A stretch of DNA of 64,000 nucleotides from Planctomycetota bacterium (GTDB lineage Bacteria > Planctomycetota > UBA8742 > UBA2392), in assembly GCA_019912315.1 (NCBI GenBank), contig JAIOJA010000079.1, positions 1 to 64,000 of the forward strand, given 5' to 3'. Positions 42,755 through 50,969 of the stretch are shown here, one piece after another. A program made the translations under genes and the position numbers. The notes beneath the pieces are model-generated. The model saw nothing but the letters and a program-made list of their open reading frames with translations, had not been told where the DNA came from and did not search any database. Each line of letters starts with the position of its first letter. The first letter of the stretch is position 1.

Positions 42755-44343
42755 TGCGATCCGCGACATTCCTGATCCTGCTGACGCTGGCTACGCCCCT
42801 GATGGCGCAGATCCCGCCCGGCACCCAGCTTCCGGAGCCATCCGCCGCCAAGGAGTCGTTTGTCATGCAGCCCGCCGAAGTGGACAAGGGTGCACGCGAC
42901 TTCAGCATCCGCATGGTCAGCAACGAACCCGCCGGGTTCTCCAACAGCAGCAGCAAGCCCCCCAACGTTACCTTCAGCGCCGGCGTGACCCTGAAGCCGG
43001 GCTCGTTCCAGATTCTCAATCAGAATGAAGCCGAATGCCGCGTCGACGTGGATAACGACGCCGTCGGCACCTGCGAAGTCCGCATCGAGTTGTTCTCTGT
43101 CAACGGCAGCACTGTGCTTTCGACTCTGCGCGGCACGCTCGGCATCAAGGGCACCAGCGCCGTGACGGGCTCGCAGGCGCAGGTTGGCGCCGAAAGCGTC
43201 AGGCTTGTGCAGGTCAACGTTTCGACGCCGCAGTCCGCCGGCGTGATTGTCATCAAGGGCGGCATCGCGGGAACAGTCACTGTCAACGCACCAACGGGCA
43301 CAAACTTCGCCGTGGCGCCCGTCGCGGTCATCAATAGTGGGGATATCAACTCGCCGGCCCTGTCGCAGGCCAACACCGTGTTCACGTTCTCAATCGGCAA
43401 CCCCGGGCTCAACGATATCACCGCGCGCGTCACGGACATTCAATACAACACGCAGTTGTTCGGTGTAACCGGCGGGACACCCGGTGACCTGGCCTGTGAA
43501 GTCTCCGGGGCGGCGCTGTCCAACCAGTCGGCGCTTGTCATCAACGCGTTCACCGCAAAGACTGAGATCGCGGGCAGCAACGACAACACGGAGCCCGCGA
43601 TCAGCAACCCGAGTGGCAACAACAGCACCGACAGCGAAACGTCGAACTCAAGCAGCGCCCCGGCAGCAAGCAGCATCAACTCGGCCGGTCGGCGCGAACT
43701 CGACAGCAACGACAACAACCGCACGAACCGGGAAGACCGCAACAACAATGCGCGCCGCAGCGGCGCCGCCTCGCGCGCTCTGGCGCCAAGCGGCGGCTCG
43801 GGCGCGCCCACAGCGCGGATGCAACCGCCGCCCCCAGGTGGAAACGCGCCGCCCGCCCCTGCGCCGGCACCGCCGCCTGCGGGCGGAGGTGGCGTCGTCG
43901 GTGCGGGCGGCGCTGGCGGGGCGCACATGGGCGGCACCGGCAGCATGAAGGAAGAACGCGGGCGTATTGAGGACGCCGTCGTGCAGGTCAAGGAGGCTCC
44001 ACCCCGTAAGCTGCAAGTGTCGCCCGGGCTGTACTTCTGCGACAGTGACTTCGCACCGGTCAGTGCGCTTGTGCTGAACAAAAGCATCCAGGAAGAGGCT
44101 GGCGGGCGCGTGTGGATCGTCCTGAAAGTCAAGCAGGACAAGCACGCGGACAAGATCGAGACGGCCACCGTCAAGTTCACACTTGGCGGGACCACCCGCG
44201 AGCTCACGCTGACCGAAACCGGCAAGAACACCGGCGAGTTCCGTTGCGGCAAAGAGGGCATTCTTGTGGTAGCCAACGAAAACCCGAACAGCAACGAAGT
44301 CGAAAAAGAGCCTGAGCCGCCCAAGGCGCGCTTTCCGAAGTAG
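42751..44343 (+). CDS. Exported protein with Asn/Ser and Pro/Gly linkers
   Basis: A 530-residue protein with a signal peptide (TFLILLTLATPLMAQ). An N-terminal region of about 250 residues is beta-rich and Ig-like, followed by a low-complexity Asn/Ser/Asp stretch, a Pro/Gly/Ala-rich stretch (PPPPGGNAPPAPAPAPPP), and a C-terminal domain of about 130 residues with two Cys. The domain-linker-domain build suggests a surface or periplasmic adhesin-like protein. It is translationally coupled to the CorC-type gene, an odd partnership. Family not recognised. Confidence 0.65.
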   Translation: MMRSATFLILLTLATPLMAQIPPGTQLPEPSAAKESFVMQPAEVDKGARDFSIRMVSNEPAGFSNSSSKPPNVTFSAGVTLKPGSFQILNQNEAECRVDVDNDAVGTCEVRIELFSVNGSTVLSTLRGTLGIKGTSAVTGSQAQVGAESVRLVQVNVSTPQSAGVIVIKGGIAGTVTVNAPTGTNFAVAPVAVINSGDINSPALSQANTVFTFSIGNPGLNDITARVTDIQYNTQLFGVTGGTPGDLACEVSGAALSNQSALVINAFTAKTEIAGSNDNTEPAISNPSGNNSTDSETSNSSSAPAASSINSAGRRELDSNDNNRTNREDRNNNARRSGAASRALAPSGGSGAPTARMQPPPPGGNAPPAPAPAPPPAGGGGVVGAGGAGGAHMGGTGSMKEERGRIEDAVVQVKEAPPRKLQVSPGLYFCDSDFAPVSALVLNKSIQEEAGGRVWIVLKVKQDKHADKIETATVKFTLGGTTRELTLTETGKNTGEFRCGKEGILVVANENPNSNEVEKEPEPPKARFPK

Positions 44344-44364
44344 TGCAGCAGTCCAAGAGTCAAA

Positions 44365-44397
44365 GCGGAAGGTCGAGTGTTGCTCTCGATCTTCCGC
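44365..44397. terminator. Hairpin between convergent genes
   Basis: GCGGAAGGTCGAG, 7-nt loop, CTCGATCTTCCGC: a 13-bp stem with one G-T pair, placed between the ends of two convergent genes. Confidence 0.75.
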
Positions 44398-44403
44398 CCA
44401 TGG

Positions 44404-44685
44404 CTATTGGACTTCGACAGACTCCTCGGTGACGATCTCGTCGCGCAGGCTGGGCTCCGTGTGGATGTCGAGGCGATTCAGGCGCACTTCGTCGCGCAGG
44501 CTGGGCTCCGTGTAGATCTCCAGACGGTTCAGGCGCACTTCGTCACGCAGGCTGGGCTCCGTCCAGGGGTCCAGACGGTTCGGCAGCACAACATCGGGAT
44601 ACAACGGCTCGGGAGTGGCTTCCGGGCTATAGAACGTCACTGCAGGCAAGACAAGCGTGCAGAAGAACAGGGCGAGTGCTTTCAT
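44404..44685 (-). CDS. Small secreted protein with 17-residue tandem repeats
   Basis: A 93-residue protein with a signal peptide (MKALALFFCTLVLPAV). After a short linker it has three copies of a 17-residue unit, TEPSLRDEVRLNRLEIY, TEPSLRDEVRLNRLDIH, and a partial TEPSLRDEI. The DNA repeats (51 bp) are nearly identical, so expansion is recent. GGAG 6 nt before the ATG at 44685 fixes the start. No family is recognised; it sits beside the ECF sigma gene. Confidence 0.65.
   Translation of the reverse strand: MKALALFFCTLVLPAVTFYSPEATPEPLYPDVVLPNRLDPWTEPSLRDEVRLNRLEIYTEPSLRDEVRLNRLDIHTEPSLRDEIVTEESVEVQ
44441..44593. repeat. 51-bp tandem repeat, three copies
   Basis: Units begin at 44441, 44492 and 44543 with exact 51-bp spacing. 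They are coding, in frame with the small secreted protein, and differ by a few bases. The third unit diverges near its end. Confidence 0.8.
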
Positions 44686-44793
44686 GGGAGGCTCCGGCTG
44701 GTGTTGCCCCTGATACGCACCTCCGATGCGCCGGGTTTCGAGAAAATCCGGATTCTCCGCCACCTTTTGCATCCACCGCGTGCTTAGGCGAAG

Positions 44794-45306
44794 ATGGAAG
44801 CCCTGATGACACAGGAACAGAACCTAATCCGCCTGATGCAGGAGCACCAGCGCGACGTCTGGCGCTATCTTCGGTACATCGGCGCCGAGGCCGCCCTTGC
44901 TGACGACATCACGCAAGAGACGTTCATCGAGTTGTTCCACAACCCGATCAACGAGTTGAGCCGGTCCGCCACGGCTGGCTGGCTGCGCAAGGTCGCGAAA
45001 CATCGTTACCTCAATGCCCTGCGCAAGATGAAACGCGAAGTGCCCGCCGACTGGCTGGAAGAAGCCGAGAGTGTCTGGAGCGATCTGACGCCGGAGACAT
45101 CCGACGATCGTCTCGACGCGCTTGAGCGTTGCCTCAACAAGTTGAGCGAGCGCGCCCGTCAGGCCATTGAGCTGAAGTACACCCAGGCACGCAAGGAAAC
45201 CGAAGTCGCGGAAGCGCTGGAGACAACGGCTGAGGCCGCCAAAGCACTGCTTAAGCGAACGCGCGAGCAGTTGCGCGAGTGCATCGAAAGACAGGTGAAG
45301 GCATGA
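44794..45306 (+). CDS. ECF-type RNA polymerase sigma factor
   Basis: A 170-residue ECF sigma factor. Region 2 includes WRYLRYIGAEAALADDITQETFIELF and AGWLRKVAKHRYLNALRK; region 4 includes LDALERCLNKLSERARQAIELKYTQARKETEVAEAL with the helix-turn-helix. An alternative ATG lies four codons downstream. It overlaps the next gene by 4 nt (ATGA), the usual arrangement with its anti-sigma factor. Confidence 0.9.
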   Translation: MEALMTQEQNLIRLMQEHQRDVWRYLRYIGAEAALADDITQETFIELFHNPINELSRSATAGWLRKVAKHRYLNALRKMKREVPADWLEEAESVWSDLTPETSDDRLDALERCLNKLSERARQAIELKYTQARKETEVAEALETTAEAAKALLKRTREQLRECIERQVKA

Positions 45307-47579
45307 ACCTCACAGAGCAACTGATTGAGCGTGACTTGAACGAGTTGCTTGGCGGAGACACGGCGCCGGACCTGATTGCGCAGACTTTGGCCCGCATTGA
45401 GGGTGGCGAAACCGCCACGCCGGAATTAGCCGGGACGGAGCCAGCGCAGTCGCTCAGCGAACAGCCTGCCGGGCGTCTCGTCATGCTGCGCCGTCTAGCC
45501 ACTGCTGCCTGTGTAATACTAGCGCTCGGGCTGATCACCTGGGTGCTGTGGCCGCAACCTTTGCCTGAAACCGTTACGGGCTCATCGAGCGCGAACTATC
45601 TCGTCCGCGACGACCACATTCAACTTAACCAAGGCTGGCTGCTGCTGAACGACGGCGCGCCCCTGGTACGCACTGACTCCGGCCGGGTCAGCGTTGCCGG
45701 GCGCGCCGTGGTGGGGCTAGGCATACCGGGCGATGACGCGCTGGACTCGCTCGCGATGGAACTGGGACTCAGCGCAGAGGAAACAGCCATGTTCAAAATG
45801 AAAGAGCGCTGGGTGACGGCAGCAAGCCTGGCGATGTGCCTGTTTAGCGGGCAAGCCATGTTCAACGGCGAACAAGTGGTTGCGCAAGATCTGCCGCAAC
45901 CAGAGATCAAAGAAGCGAAGATCGAGTTGCCGGACCGGGACGACCTGCCGGCATTGCGCAAGCTGATCAAGCAGGCGTCAGCTGTTCGCATTCGCTCGAC
46001 GGGCGGTGGCGCCGAGCCTTGGGGCGGCACCCTGGAAGTTGATACGCCTCGTGTAGTGCTGGACGCGATCAGCGATGGATTGGGCGAACGCATGACAGAG
46101 GGGCCGGACAGTAAGATCAGCAACCTGATCGAGTTGCAGTTGCCGGGCGACAGCGTCTTGACCTGCACGCTGCAAGACCGGGTGACGACACTGGACGGCG
46201 TCGTCGACATGCTCCGGATTTTTGGGCCCGGCTGGGACAGTGTTGAGTGGTACCGGATTGATGCCAAGGCTACGGCGGTGCTCTCTGGATGGATTGTCAA
46301 AGCCAAGGGCCTCCCGGAACTTGCAACGCAGGCGTTCCGCGTGCTGCGCAAGTGGGAAGGCGCTGACAGTGAAGTCGTCGACAAGAGCTGCGTTGTCGTT
46401 TCGGACAAAGACGCCTGGTCGGCCCTGTGGATGGCGCACACCATCAACCCGATGGACGACCCGGTCAACCCGCCCAAGCTGCCCGAAGTGGATTTCGAGA
46501 AGGAACTGATCGTCGCCGTGTTTGGCGGCCAGTCCGTCAACAGCCGCGGCTACTTCGTGCAGGAAATCCTGAACGCGCGCAACGGCTGGGTGATCCGGGT
46601 GGACGAAACGACATACCAGACTGCCAACAAGGCCGACGACGTGACGCCTTACGGCATCTGGGTATTGCCAAAAGACAGCGGCAGCATTGCCGTAGAGGAA
46701 AACGTACAGGGGCTGAAGGACGCGGGCCCCGTCTGGAAGCCAATCGGTGGAATGCTCGGCACGGACGACGTTCGCGACGACACGAAAGACTACCTGCCCA
46801 CGCACACCATCACCCGCAACGGCGGGCCTGAGGTGCCCGCGACAGAGGTCCAGGTGATCCGCAGCCTCAACGTATGGCAGAAGGCGCTAGCGCGCATCGA
46901 CGACGACAGCGCCAAGTGGCCTGATCCGGACTTCAGCAACGAGATGGCCGTCGTGGCGCTCGGCAGCACGACGGGGCGCGGCAACTTCGTGCTCGATGTG
47001 TGGGGATTCTCGCCGACGGCGCTCCACCTGCGCTTGATCACCCCACAGGGCCGGGATGCGGTGAGCAAGACCGTGTTCGGCGTCTGGGTTATGAAACGTC
47101 GCGCCGTCGACATCGTGGTCGAGACGCCCAACTACGGACGCATCGGCGAGCCCGCGCGCTGGCAGACGACGCTGACGGCGAAGCAGAAGGACGAGGCATT
47201 CGGCATCTACGACGACATCTACGGCACGAGCGAGGAAGCAGACTCAAAATACCTGTTGATCGACAATCAGGCTGACCTGGACAAGAACGTCGAGAACGTT
47301 CCGGCCAACTGGGTGGACTGGAGCAGCGAGCGCGTGGTGCTGCTGCGGCACGAGCGCATGCGCATCTTCGCGGGGATGTCGGCCACAGTAAGCGAGCTGA
47401 GCGGCGAGCACGTACTCACGTATCATCTGACCGCGCCAAGCGGCGTCGTAGCGGAGCCCGTGACGCAGTACCTGGCGCTGAAGATCCGCAAACCGGAAAA
47501 GACGCTGGTGATCAAACAGAGCCTGCAGACCGGGCCTTCACCGGCAGACATCAAGGAAGTCGCGCGGTTCGAGAAGTAA
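45303..47579 (+). CDS. Anti-sigma/FecR-like protein fused to two PrcB-like domains
   Basis: A 758-residue protein. A cytoplasmic N-terminus (1-62) is followed by a transmembrane helix (about 64-84) and a FecR-like stretch (about 90-160: GWLLLNDGAPLVRTDSGRVSV). A second hydrophobic segment (about 170-190) then looks like a signal peptide, with AGAGGA 7 nt before an internal ATG at 45789. Two PrcB C-terminal-like domains follow at about 364-460 (DFEKELIVAVFGGQSVNSRGYFVQEI) and 516-610 (DFSNEMAVVALGSTTGRGNFVLDVW). It probably holds the sigma factor at the membrane and senses an envelope signal. It may be two fused genes. Confidence 0.7.
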   Translation: MNLTEQLIERDLNELLGGDTAPDLIAQTLARIEGGETATPELAGTEPAQSLSEQPAGRLVMLRRLATAACVILALGLITWVLWPQPLPETVTGSSSANYLVRDDHIQLNQGWLLLNDGAPLVRTDSGRVSVAGRAVVGLGIPGDDALDSLAMELGLSAEETAMFKMKERWVTAASLAMCLFSGQAMFNGEQVVAQDLPQPEIKEAKIELPDRDDLPALRKLIKQASAVRIRSTGGGAEPWGGTLEVDTPRVVLDAISDGLGERMTEGPDSKISNLIELQLPGDSVLTCTLQDRVTTLDGVVDMLRIFGPGWDSVEWYRIDAKATAVLSGWIVKAKGLPELATQAFRVLRKWEGADSEVVDKSCVVVSDKDAWSALWMAHTINPMDDPVNPPKLPEVDFEKELIVAVFGGQSVNSRGYFVQEILNARNGWVIRVDETTYQTANKADDVTPYGIWVLPKDSGSIAVEENVQGLKDAGPVWKPIGGMLGTDDVRDDTKDYLPTHTITRNGGPEVPATEVQVIRSLNVWQKALARIDDDSAKWPDPDFSNEMAVVALGSTTGRGNFVLDVWGFSPTALHLRLITPQGRDAVSKTVFGVWVMKRRAVDIVVETPNYGRIGEPARWQTTLTAKQKDEAFGIYDDIYGTSEEADSKYLLIDNQADLDKNVENVPANWVDWSSERVVLLRHERMRIFAGMSATVSELSGEHVLTYHLTAPSGVVAEPVTQYLALKIRKPEKTLVIKQSLQTGPSPADIKEVARFEK

Positions 47580-48740
47580 TCAGCGTGGCGGGGGCGGGGT
47601 GTCGCCGTACACGCCCACCCATTCGTCGGCCAGGTGCGCGTCGTGAAACAGCAACCAGCTTCGGTTAGCAACTTTCGCGGCGCGCATCTGGTTCACGATG
47701 ACGGGGATCGCCCCCGGCACATCTGTGAGCGCCAGGTCAAGGTAGCTGTACTTCTTGCCCGTGCCCGTGCCGACCACCACGCCGAGCCCGCCAGATACCA
47801 GCGCCTCGTTAACCGCCGGCTCGACAACTTTGCGCTCTTCCATGCGCGCGGCGATCTTGCGCCCTTCACCATCAAACTTCAGGAAACAGAACGTCTCCCC
47901 CGCGCGCGAGTACCGCCGCGAATCAAACCCCTGCCCCAGTTGCGCACAGGCGCTCATGCTTTCAAGCGCGCTGCTGCCCATGATCAGGTCCTGCTGGCGC
48001 GGATATTCGTCCTTGTGCGGCGGGCTCAGGCGCCACAGCCCCCACTGCAAGCGGTCCACGTTCAGCACCAGCGGCGTATCGCGCAGCCCCGCGTCTATTT
48101 CCGCTACCCGTTTGAACAGCTCGCCCCACAGGTCGTCCAGTTCCACCCAGCCGGGGCCGTCCTTGTCCTCAACCACTTCGATCCGCCCGGTCCAGCGCGC
48201 GAACATTTCCTCGCCCAGCAATGCCTCCGCGGCGATGGTGCCCTGCAACGCGGCCAACTCGCGGTCAAACGCATCCGGCAGCACGAACTTCAGCGCGACG
48301 CGGTTCATTTCGTCGATTTTCGTGTGCACGTGGCAGCGTCCCAGTTCGTTCTCCGTTTCGGCCTCCACGGCGGCACGCGCCACGTTCGGCGGCTCAGCGG
48401 GTCGCGAATGGTGAAACTCCCAGCCCTCAATCTCGGGCGCACGGGCGATGATGGCGTCGGCCAGGGGACGCAGCGCCAGGTTGTGCTCGGGCGTGATCAC
48501 CAGGCGGTCGCCGTCGCCATCGATGGCCGGGCCGAACTCCCAACCGAGGCGCTGGTCGATCTGCTCGATGGTTCCGCGCATGAAGTCGGGGATGTCGAGG
48601 TCCGAGTCGTCGGTAAAGGCGCGCTTGATCTCGTCGGCGTTGTCGATGAACGCATCCCACCAGCGCTCAATACGCGAGACGACGGCGCTGCGGGCAGCGT
48701 TCTCTTCGCGGTCATCAGGATCAGGGTACAGCCAGCGCAT
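47580..48740 (-). CDS. Conserved-looking protein of unknown function
   Basis: A 386-residue soluble protein without signal peptide or membrane segment. It is rich in Trp, Glu and Asp, beginning MRWLYPDPDDREENAARS, with AFIDNADEIKRAF and GWEFHHSRPAEPPN in the first half and RSWLLFHDAHLADEWVGVYG near the end. I do not recognise the family. TAAGTT is 6 nt before the ATG and no SD is seen. It is convergent with the anti-sigma gene, with no room for a terminator between them. Confidence 0.6.
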   Translation of the reverse strand: MRWLYPDPDDREENAARSAVVSRIERWWDAFIDNADEIKRAFTDDSDLDIPDFMRGTIEQIDQRLGWEFGPAIDGDGDRLVITPEHNLALRPLADAIIARAPEIEGWEFHHSRPAEPPNVARAAVEAETENELGRCHVHTKIDEMNRVALKFVLPDAFDRELAALQGTIAAEALLGEEMFARWTGRIEVVEDKDGPGWVELDDLWGELFKRVAEIDAGLRDTPLVLNVDRLQWGLWRLSPPHKDEYPRQQDLIMGSSALESMSACAQLGQGFDSRRYSRAGETFCFLKFDGEGRKIAARMEERKVVEPAVNEALVSGGLGVVVGTGTGKKYSYLDLALTDVPGAIPVIVNQMRAAKVANRSWLLFHDAHLADEWVGVYGDTPPPPR

Positions 48741-49034
48741 GGGCGGAACTTAGCCCCGAAACGCCGGGCTTGGAATAGGCGGCAGGGAAGCTACGTTTGA
48801 TCGATATGCTCTGACTCATTGAAAGCGGCGTCCGTTGGACGATTCGGAAACTCAGCGGCTCAAACAAGAGCGGCGACTACTGCTGGTCGATGTTCTCCGG
48901 CAATCAGGCGCCAGAACCCCCGCTGACGACCTCAGACACCACACCGAACGATCCCCCGCCCGAGGATTCCGGCGAATACCCGCCAGTACGTTGACCTGCG
49001 CCCTGGCCAACACATGATCAGCGTGGAGGCACAC
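48741..49034. other. 294-bp divergent intergenic region
   Basis: The space between the unknown protein (minus) and dapB (plus). I see only the leaderless-type box of the minus gene and the dapB ribosome site (GGAGG). No small ORF is supported. Confidence 0.5.
48747..48752 (-). promoter_or_regulatory. TAAGTT 6 nt before ATG (leaderless candidate)
   Basis: Minus strand: TAAGTT, ccgccc, ATG at 48740. Confidence 0.35.
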
Positions 49035-49823
49035 ATGGGACTCAAGATTGCACTCAACGGCGCAGGCGGGCGGATGGGGCACCGCATCGCCGACCTGGCC
49101 ACAAATGCGGGGCACGAAATTGTCGCACCGATTGATCGCAAATTCATTGGCGAGCCTTACGGCGACCTGATCGGCGACAAGCGATTTTCCGGCAAAGTTG
49201 TCGGCGAGTACAGCGGTGGCGCGGATGTGCTGATCGACTTCAGCCTGCCCGAGGGATTCCGCGCACGCCTGGCGGAATGTCTCGCACACAACACCCCCTT
49301 CGTATCCGGCACAACCGGGCTGACAGACGACGACTTCCGCAAGCTTGAGGAAGCCGCCAAGACCATCCCGGCCCTGTGGGCGCCGAACATGAGCGTCGGC
49401 GTGAACCTGCTGTTCGCGCTGGCCAGGCAAGCCGCTGCCACCTTGCCGGAGACCTATGACATTGAGATTGTCGAAATGCACCACCGCCGCAAGGTGGATG
49501 CGCCCAGTGGCACCGCCCTAGGGCTGCTGCGCGCCGTCTGCGCGGGCAACGGGCGCAAGCCCGACGAAGTGGTACGCCACGGACGTGAAGGACACACGGG
49601 CGAGCGCGCGCGCAAAGAAGTTGGTATGCACACCCTGCGCGGCGGTGACGTTGTCGGCGATCACACCGTCATGTTCGCGACTGAAGGTGAACGCATAGAA
49701 CTGACTCACAAGGCCAGCAGCCGCGACACATTTGCCAACGGGGCAGTGCGCGCGGGCGAGTGGCTGGCAGGCAAGAAACCGGGGCTGTACAGGATGCACG
49801 AAGTGCTTGGTCTGCCCGGTTAA
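49035..49823 (+). CDS. dapB: 4-hydroxy-tetrahydrodipicolinate reductase
   Basis: A 262-residue DapB, reducing the DapA product with NAD(P)H on the way to diaminopimelate and lysine. The nucleotide loop is NGAGGRMGHRI, the substrate loop is EIVEMHHRRKVDAPSGTALG (catalytic His-His and Lys), and SGTTGL and APNMSVGVNL are classic. GGAGG 6 nt before the ATG at 49035 fixes the start. DapB supplies the diaminopimelate used in peptidoglycan cross-links. It is a lone gene here. Confidence 0.94.
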   Translation: MGLKIALNGAGGRMGHRIADLATNAGHEIVAPIDRKFIGEPYGDLIGDKRFSGKVVGEYSGGADVLIDFSLPEGFRARLAECLAHNTPFVSGTTGLTDDDFRKLEEAAKTIPALWAPNMSVGVNLLFALARQAAATLPETYDIEIVEMHHRRKVDAPSGTALGLLRAVCAGNGRKPDEVVRHGREGHTGERARKEVGMHTLRGGDVVGDHTVMFATEGERIELTHKASSRDTFANGAVRAGEWLAGKKPGLYRMHEVLGLPG

Positions 49824-49830
49824 AAGCAGA

Positions 49831-49852
49831 AGCCCCGGCTTGCACCGGGGCT
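49831..49852. terminator. Terminator hairpin between dapB and the HTH-receiver gene
   Basis: AGCCCCGG, CTTGCA, CCGGGGCT. On the minus strand it is followed by TCTGCTTTTA, so it mainly serves the HTH-receiver gene. Confidence 0.65.
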
Positions 49853-49870
49853 CGAGGGGAGAGCCACTCC

Positions 49871-50620
49871 CTAGGTACCAAACTCGTCGTCGTCCTCCGG
49901 ACCCGCTAGAACTCCGCCGTGTGTGGTCCGGTGCGGGTTCTTAGGTGGGGCCTTGCGCGTTTTTTTTTCGGTATCTTCGTCCTCATCGGACGACGCGACG
50001 CGCTTCGTGAGCTTGCCGCTGATCTTGCCCGTAGTCGCGCGACCACTGGTGCCGATAATGACCGGGCCGATCAGATTGACGATGCGCTCAACCAGCGTCT
50101 CCACGTCGAACGGTTTGGCCATGAAGTCGTCCGCGCCCGCGTCCAGCAGCGCGTCAATTTTTTCCTGGTCACCGCTGCTGCTGATGCCAATGACCGCCGT
50201 GTCGCGCAGCTTCGGCAGACTGCGCACCGAGCGACAAACACTGGCGCCGGTCATGTCCGGCCCGATGTCCAGATCAACCAGCACCACGTTCGGCTGGAAT
50301 TTGCCAAGCAGGTAGCCGGCCTGGAAAGGATCCTTGGCCGCCTCGACCTGGTACTCATAGTCGCGAAGCGCCTTGGCCAGCGTACCCGCGAACTTAGGGT
50401 CGGGGTCGAGAATCAACGCGCGGTTGTTGCGCGAAATCAGCGAAGTCGTCGGGAGGCTGCGCCGATGACAGAAATCATCGAGGTCCTCCTGCGCAATGCG
50501 CGCATGGCCACCTGGAGTGCGGTGGATTTTGAGCAAACCCTTGCGAATGGCACCGATGATCGTGTTCCGGTGCACATTGCAGACTTTGGCGACTTCACTC
50601 GTGGTGTAATACTTGGTCAC
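49871..50620 (-). CDS. HTH (excisionase-type) regulator with receiver domain
   Basis: About 249 residues from GTG at 50620. The N-terminal HTH is of the MerR/excisionase type (YYTTSEVAKVCNVHRNTI, then RTPGGHARIAQEDLDDF). A receiver domain follows (about 67-180): LDPDP at the acidic pocket, VDLDI with the phospho-Asp, and AKPF with the Lys. A charged tail of about 65 residues ends the protein. DNA-binding head first and receiver second is the reverse of the usual order. ATG at 50701 is an alternative start but adds an unconvincing 27 residues. The cognate kinase is unknown. Confidence 0.75.
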   Translation of the reverse strand: MTKYYTTSEVAKVCNVHRNTIIGAIRKGLLKIHRTPGGHARIAQEDLDDFCHRRSLPTTSLISRNNRALILDPDPKFAGTLAKALRDYEYQVEAAKDPFQAGYLLGKFQPNVVLVDLDIGPDMTGASVCRSVRSLPKLRDTAVIGISSSGDQEKIDALLDAGADDFMAKPFDVETLVERIVNLIGPVIIGTSGRATTGKISGKLTKRVASSDEDEDTEKKTRKAPPKNPHRTTHGGVLAGPEDDDEFGT

Positions 50621-50671
50621 GGCCGGCTGCTCCGCGGAAAACAAAAACCCTGGTGTCAAAACTCTAGCTGT

Positions 50672-50795
50672 GTAAGTAACGATTGTATTGTCGTTTGGCA
50701 TTGAAGTACACGCAAAAGCGGACAACGTGAACCTGATGGTGTCTCCCGATGCCCTGATGCGACGATTCGTAAACTTTGTGGATATCGTTACTTAC
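50672..50795. repeat. Distant 10-bp inverted repeats upstream of the HTH-receiver gene
   Basis: GTAAGTAACG at 50672-50681 and its reverse complement CGTTACTTAC at 50786-50795, 104 bp apart. AT-rich sites in a GC-rich genome are possible regulator-binding sites. Confidence 0.45.
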
Positions 50796-50969
50796 GCCGC
50801 CAGCAGGAACAGCGCGAACGCACAGCAAGTCGCACCAGGGTAACACTTTGCGTCGCATTTACGGGCCATGTCGCACACTACGCACCAGTGCCATCATGTC
50901 GCATTCGCACCGAACTCATAACTTGACCAGTGCATTTTCTTGATGGATGCGAAATCCCTGGCGCGGCGG

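Noticed and set aside
44441..44593. Three 51-bp repeats as a CRISPR array
   Set aside because: There are no unique spacers; the repeats are contiguous and coding in frame.
50829..50903. Four GTCGCA words as regulator sites
   Set aside because: Spacing is irregular (23, 18, 28 bp) and the word is short enough to recur by chance in GC-rich DNA.
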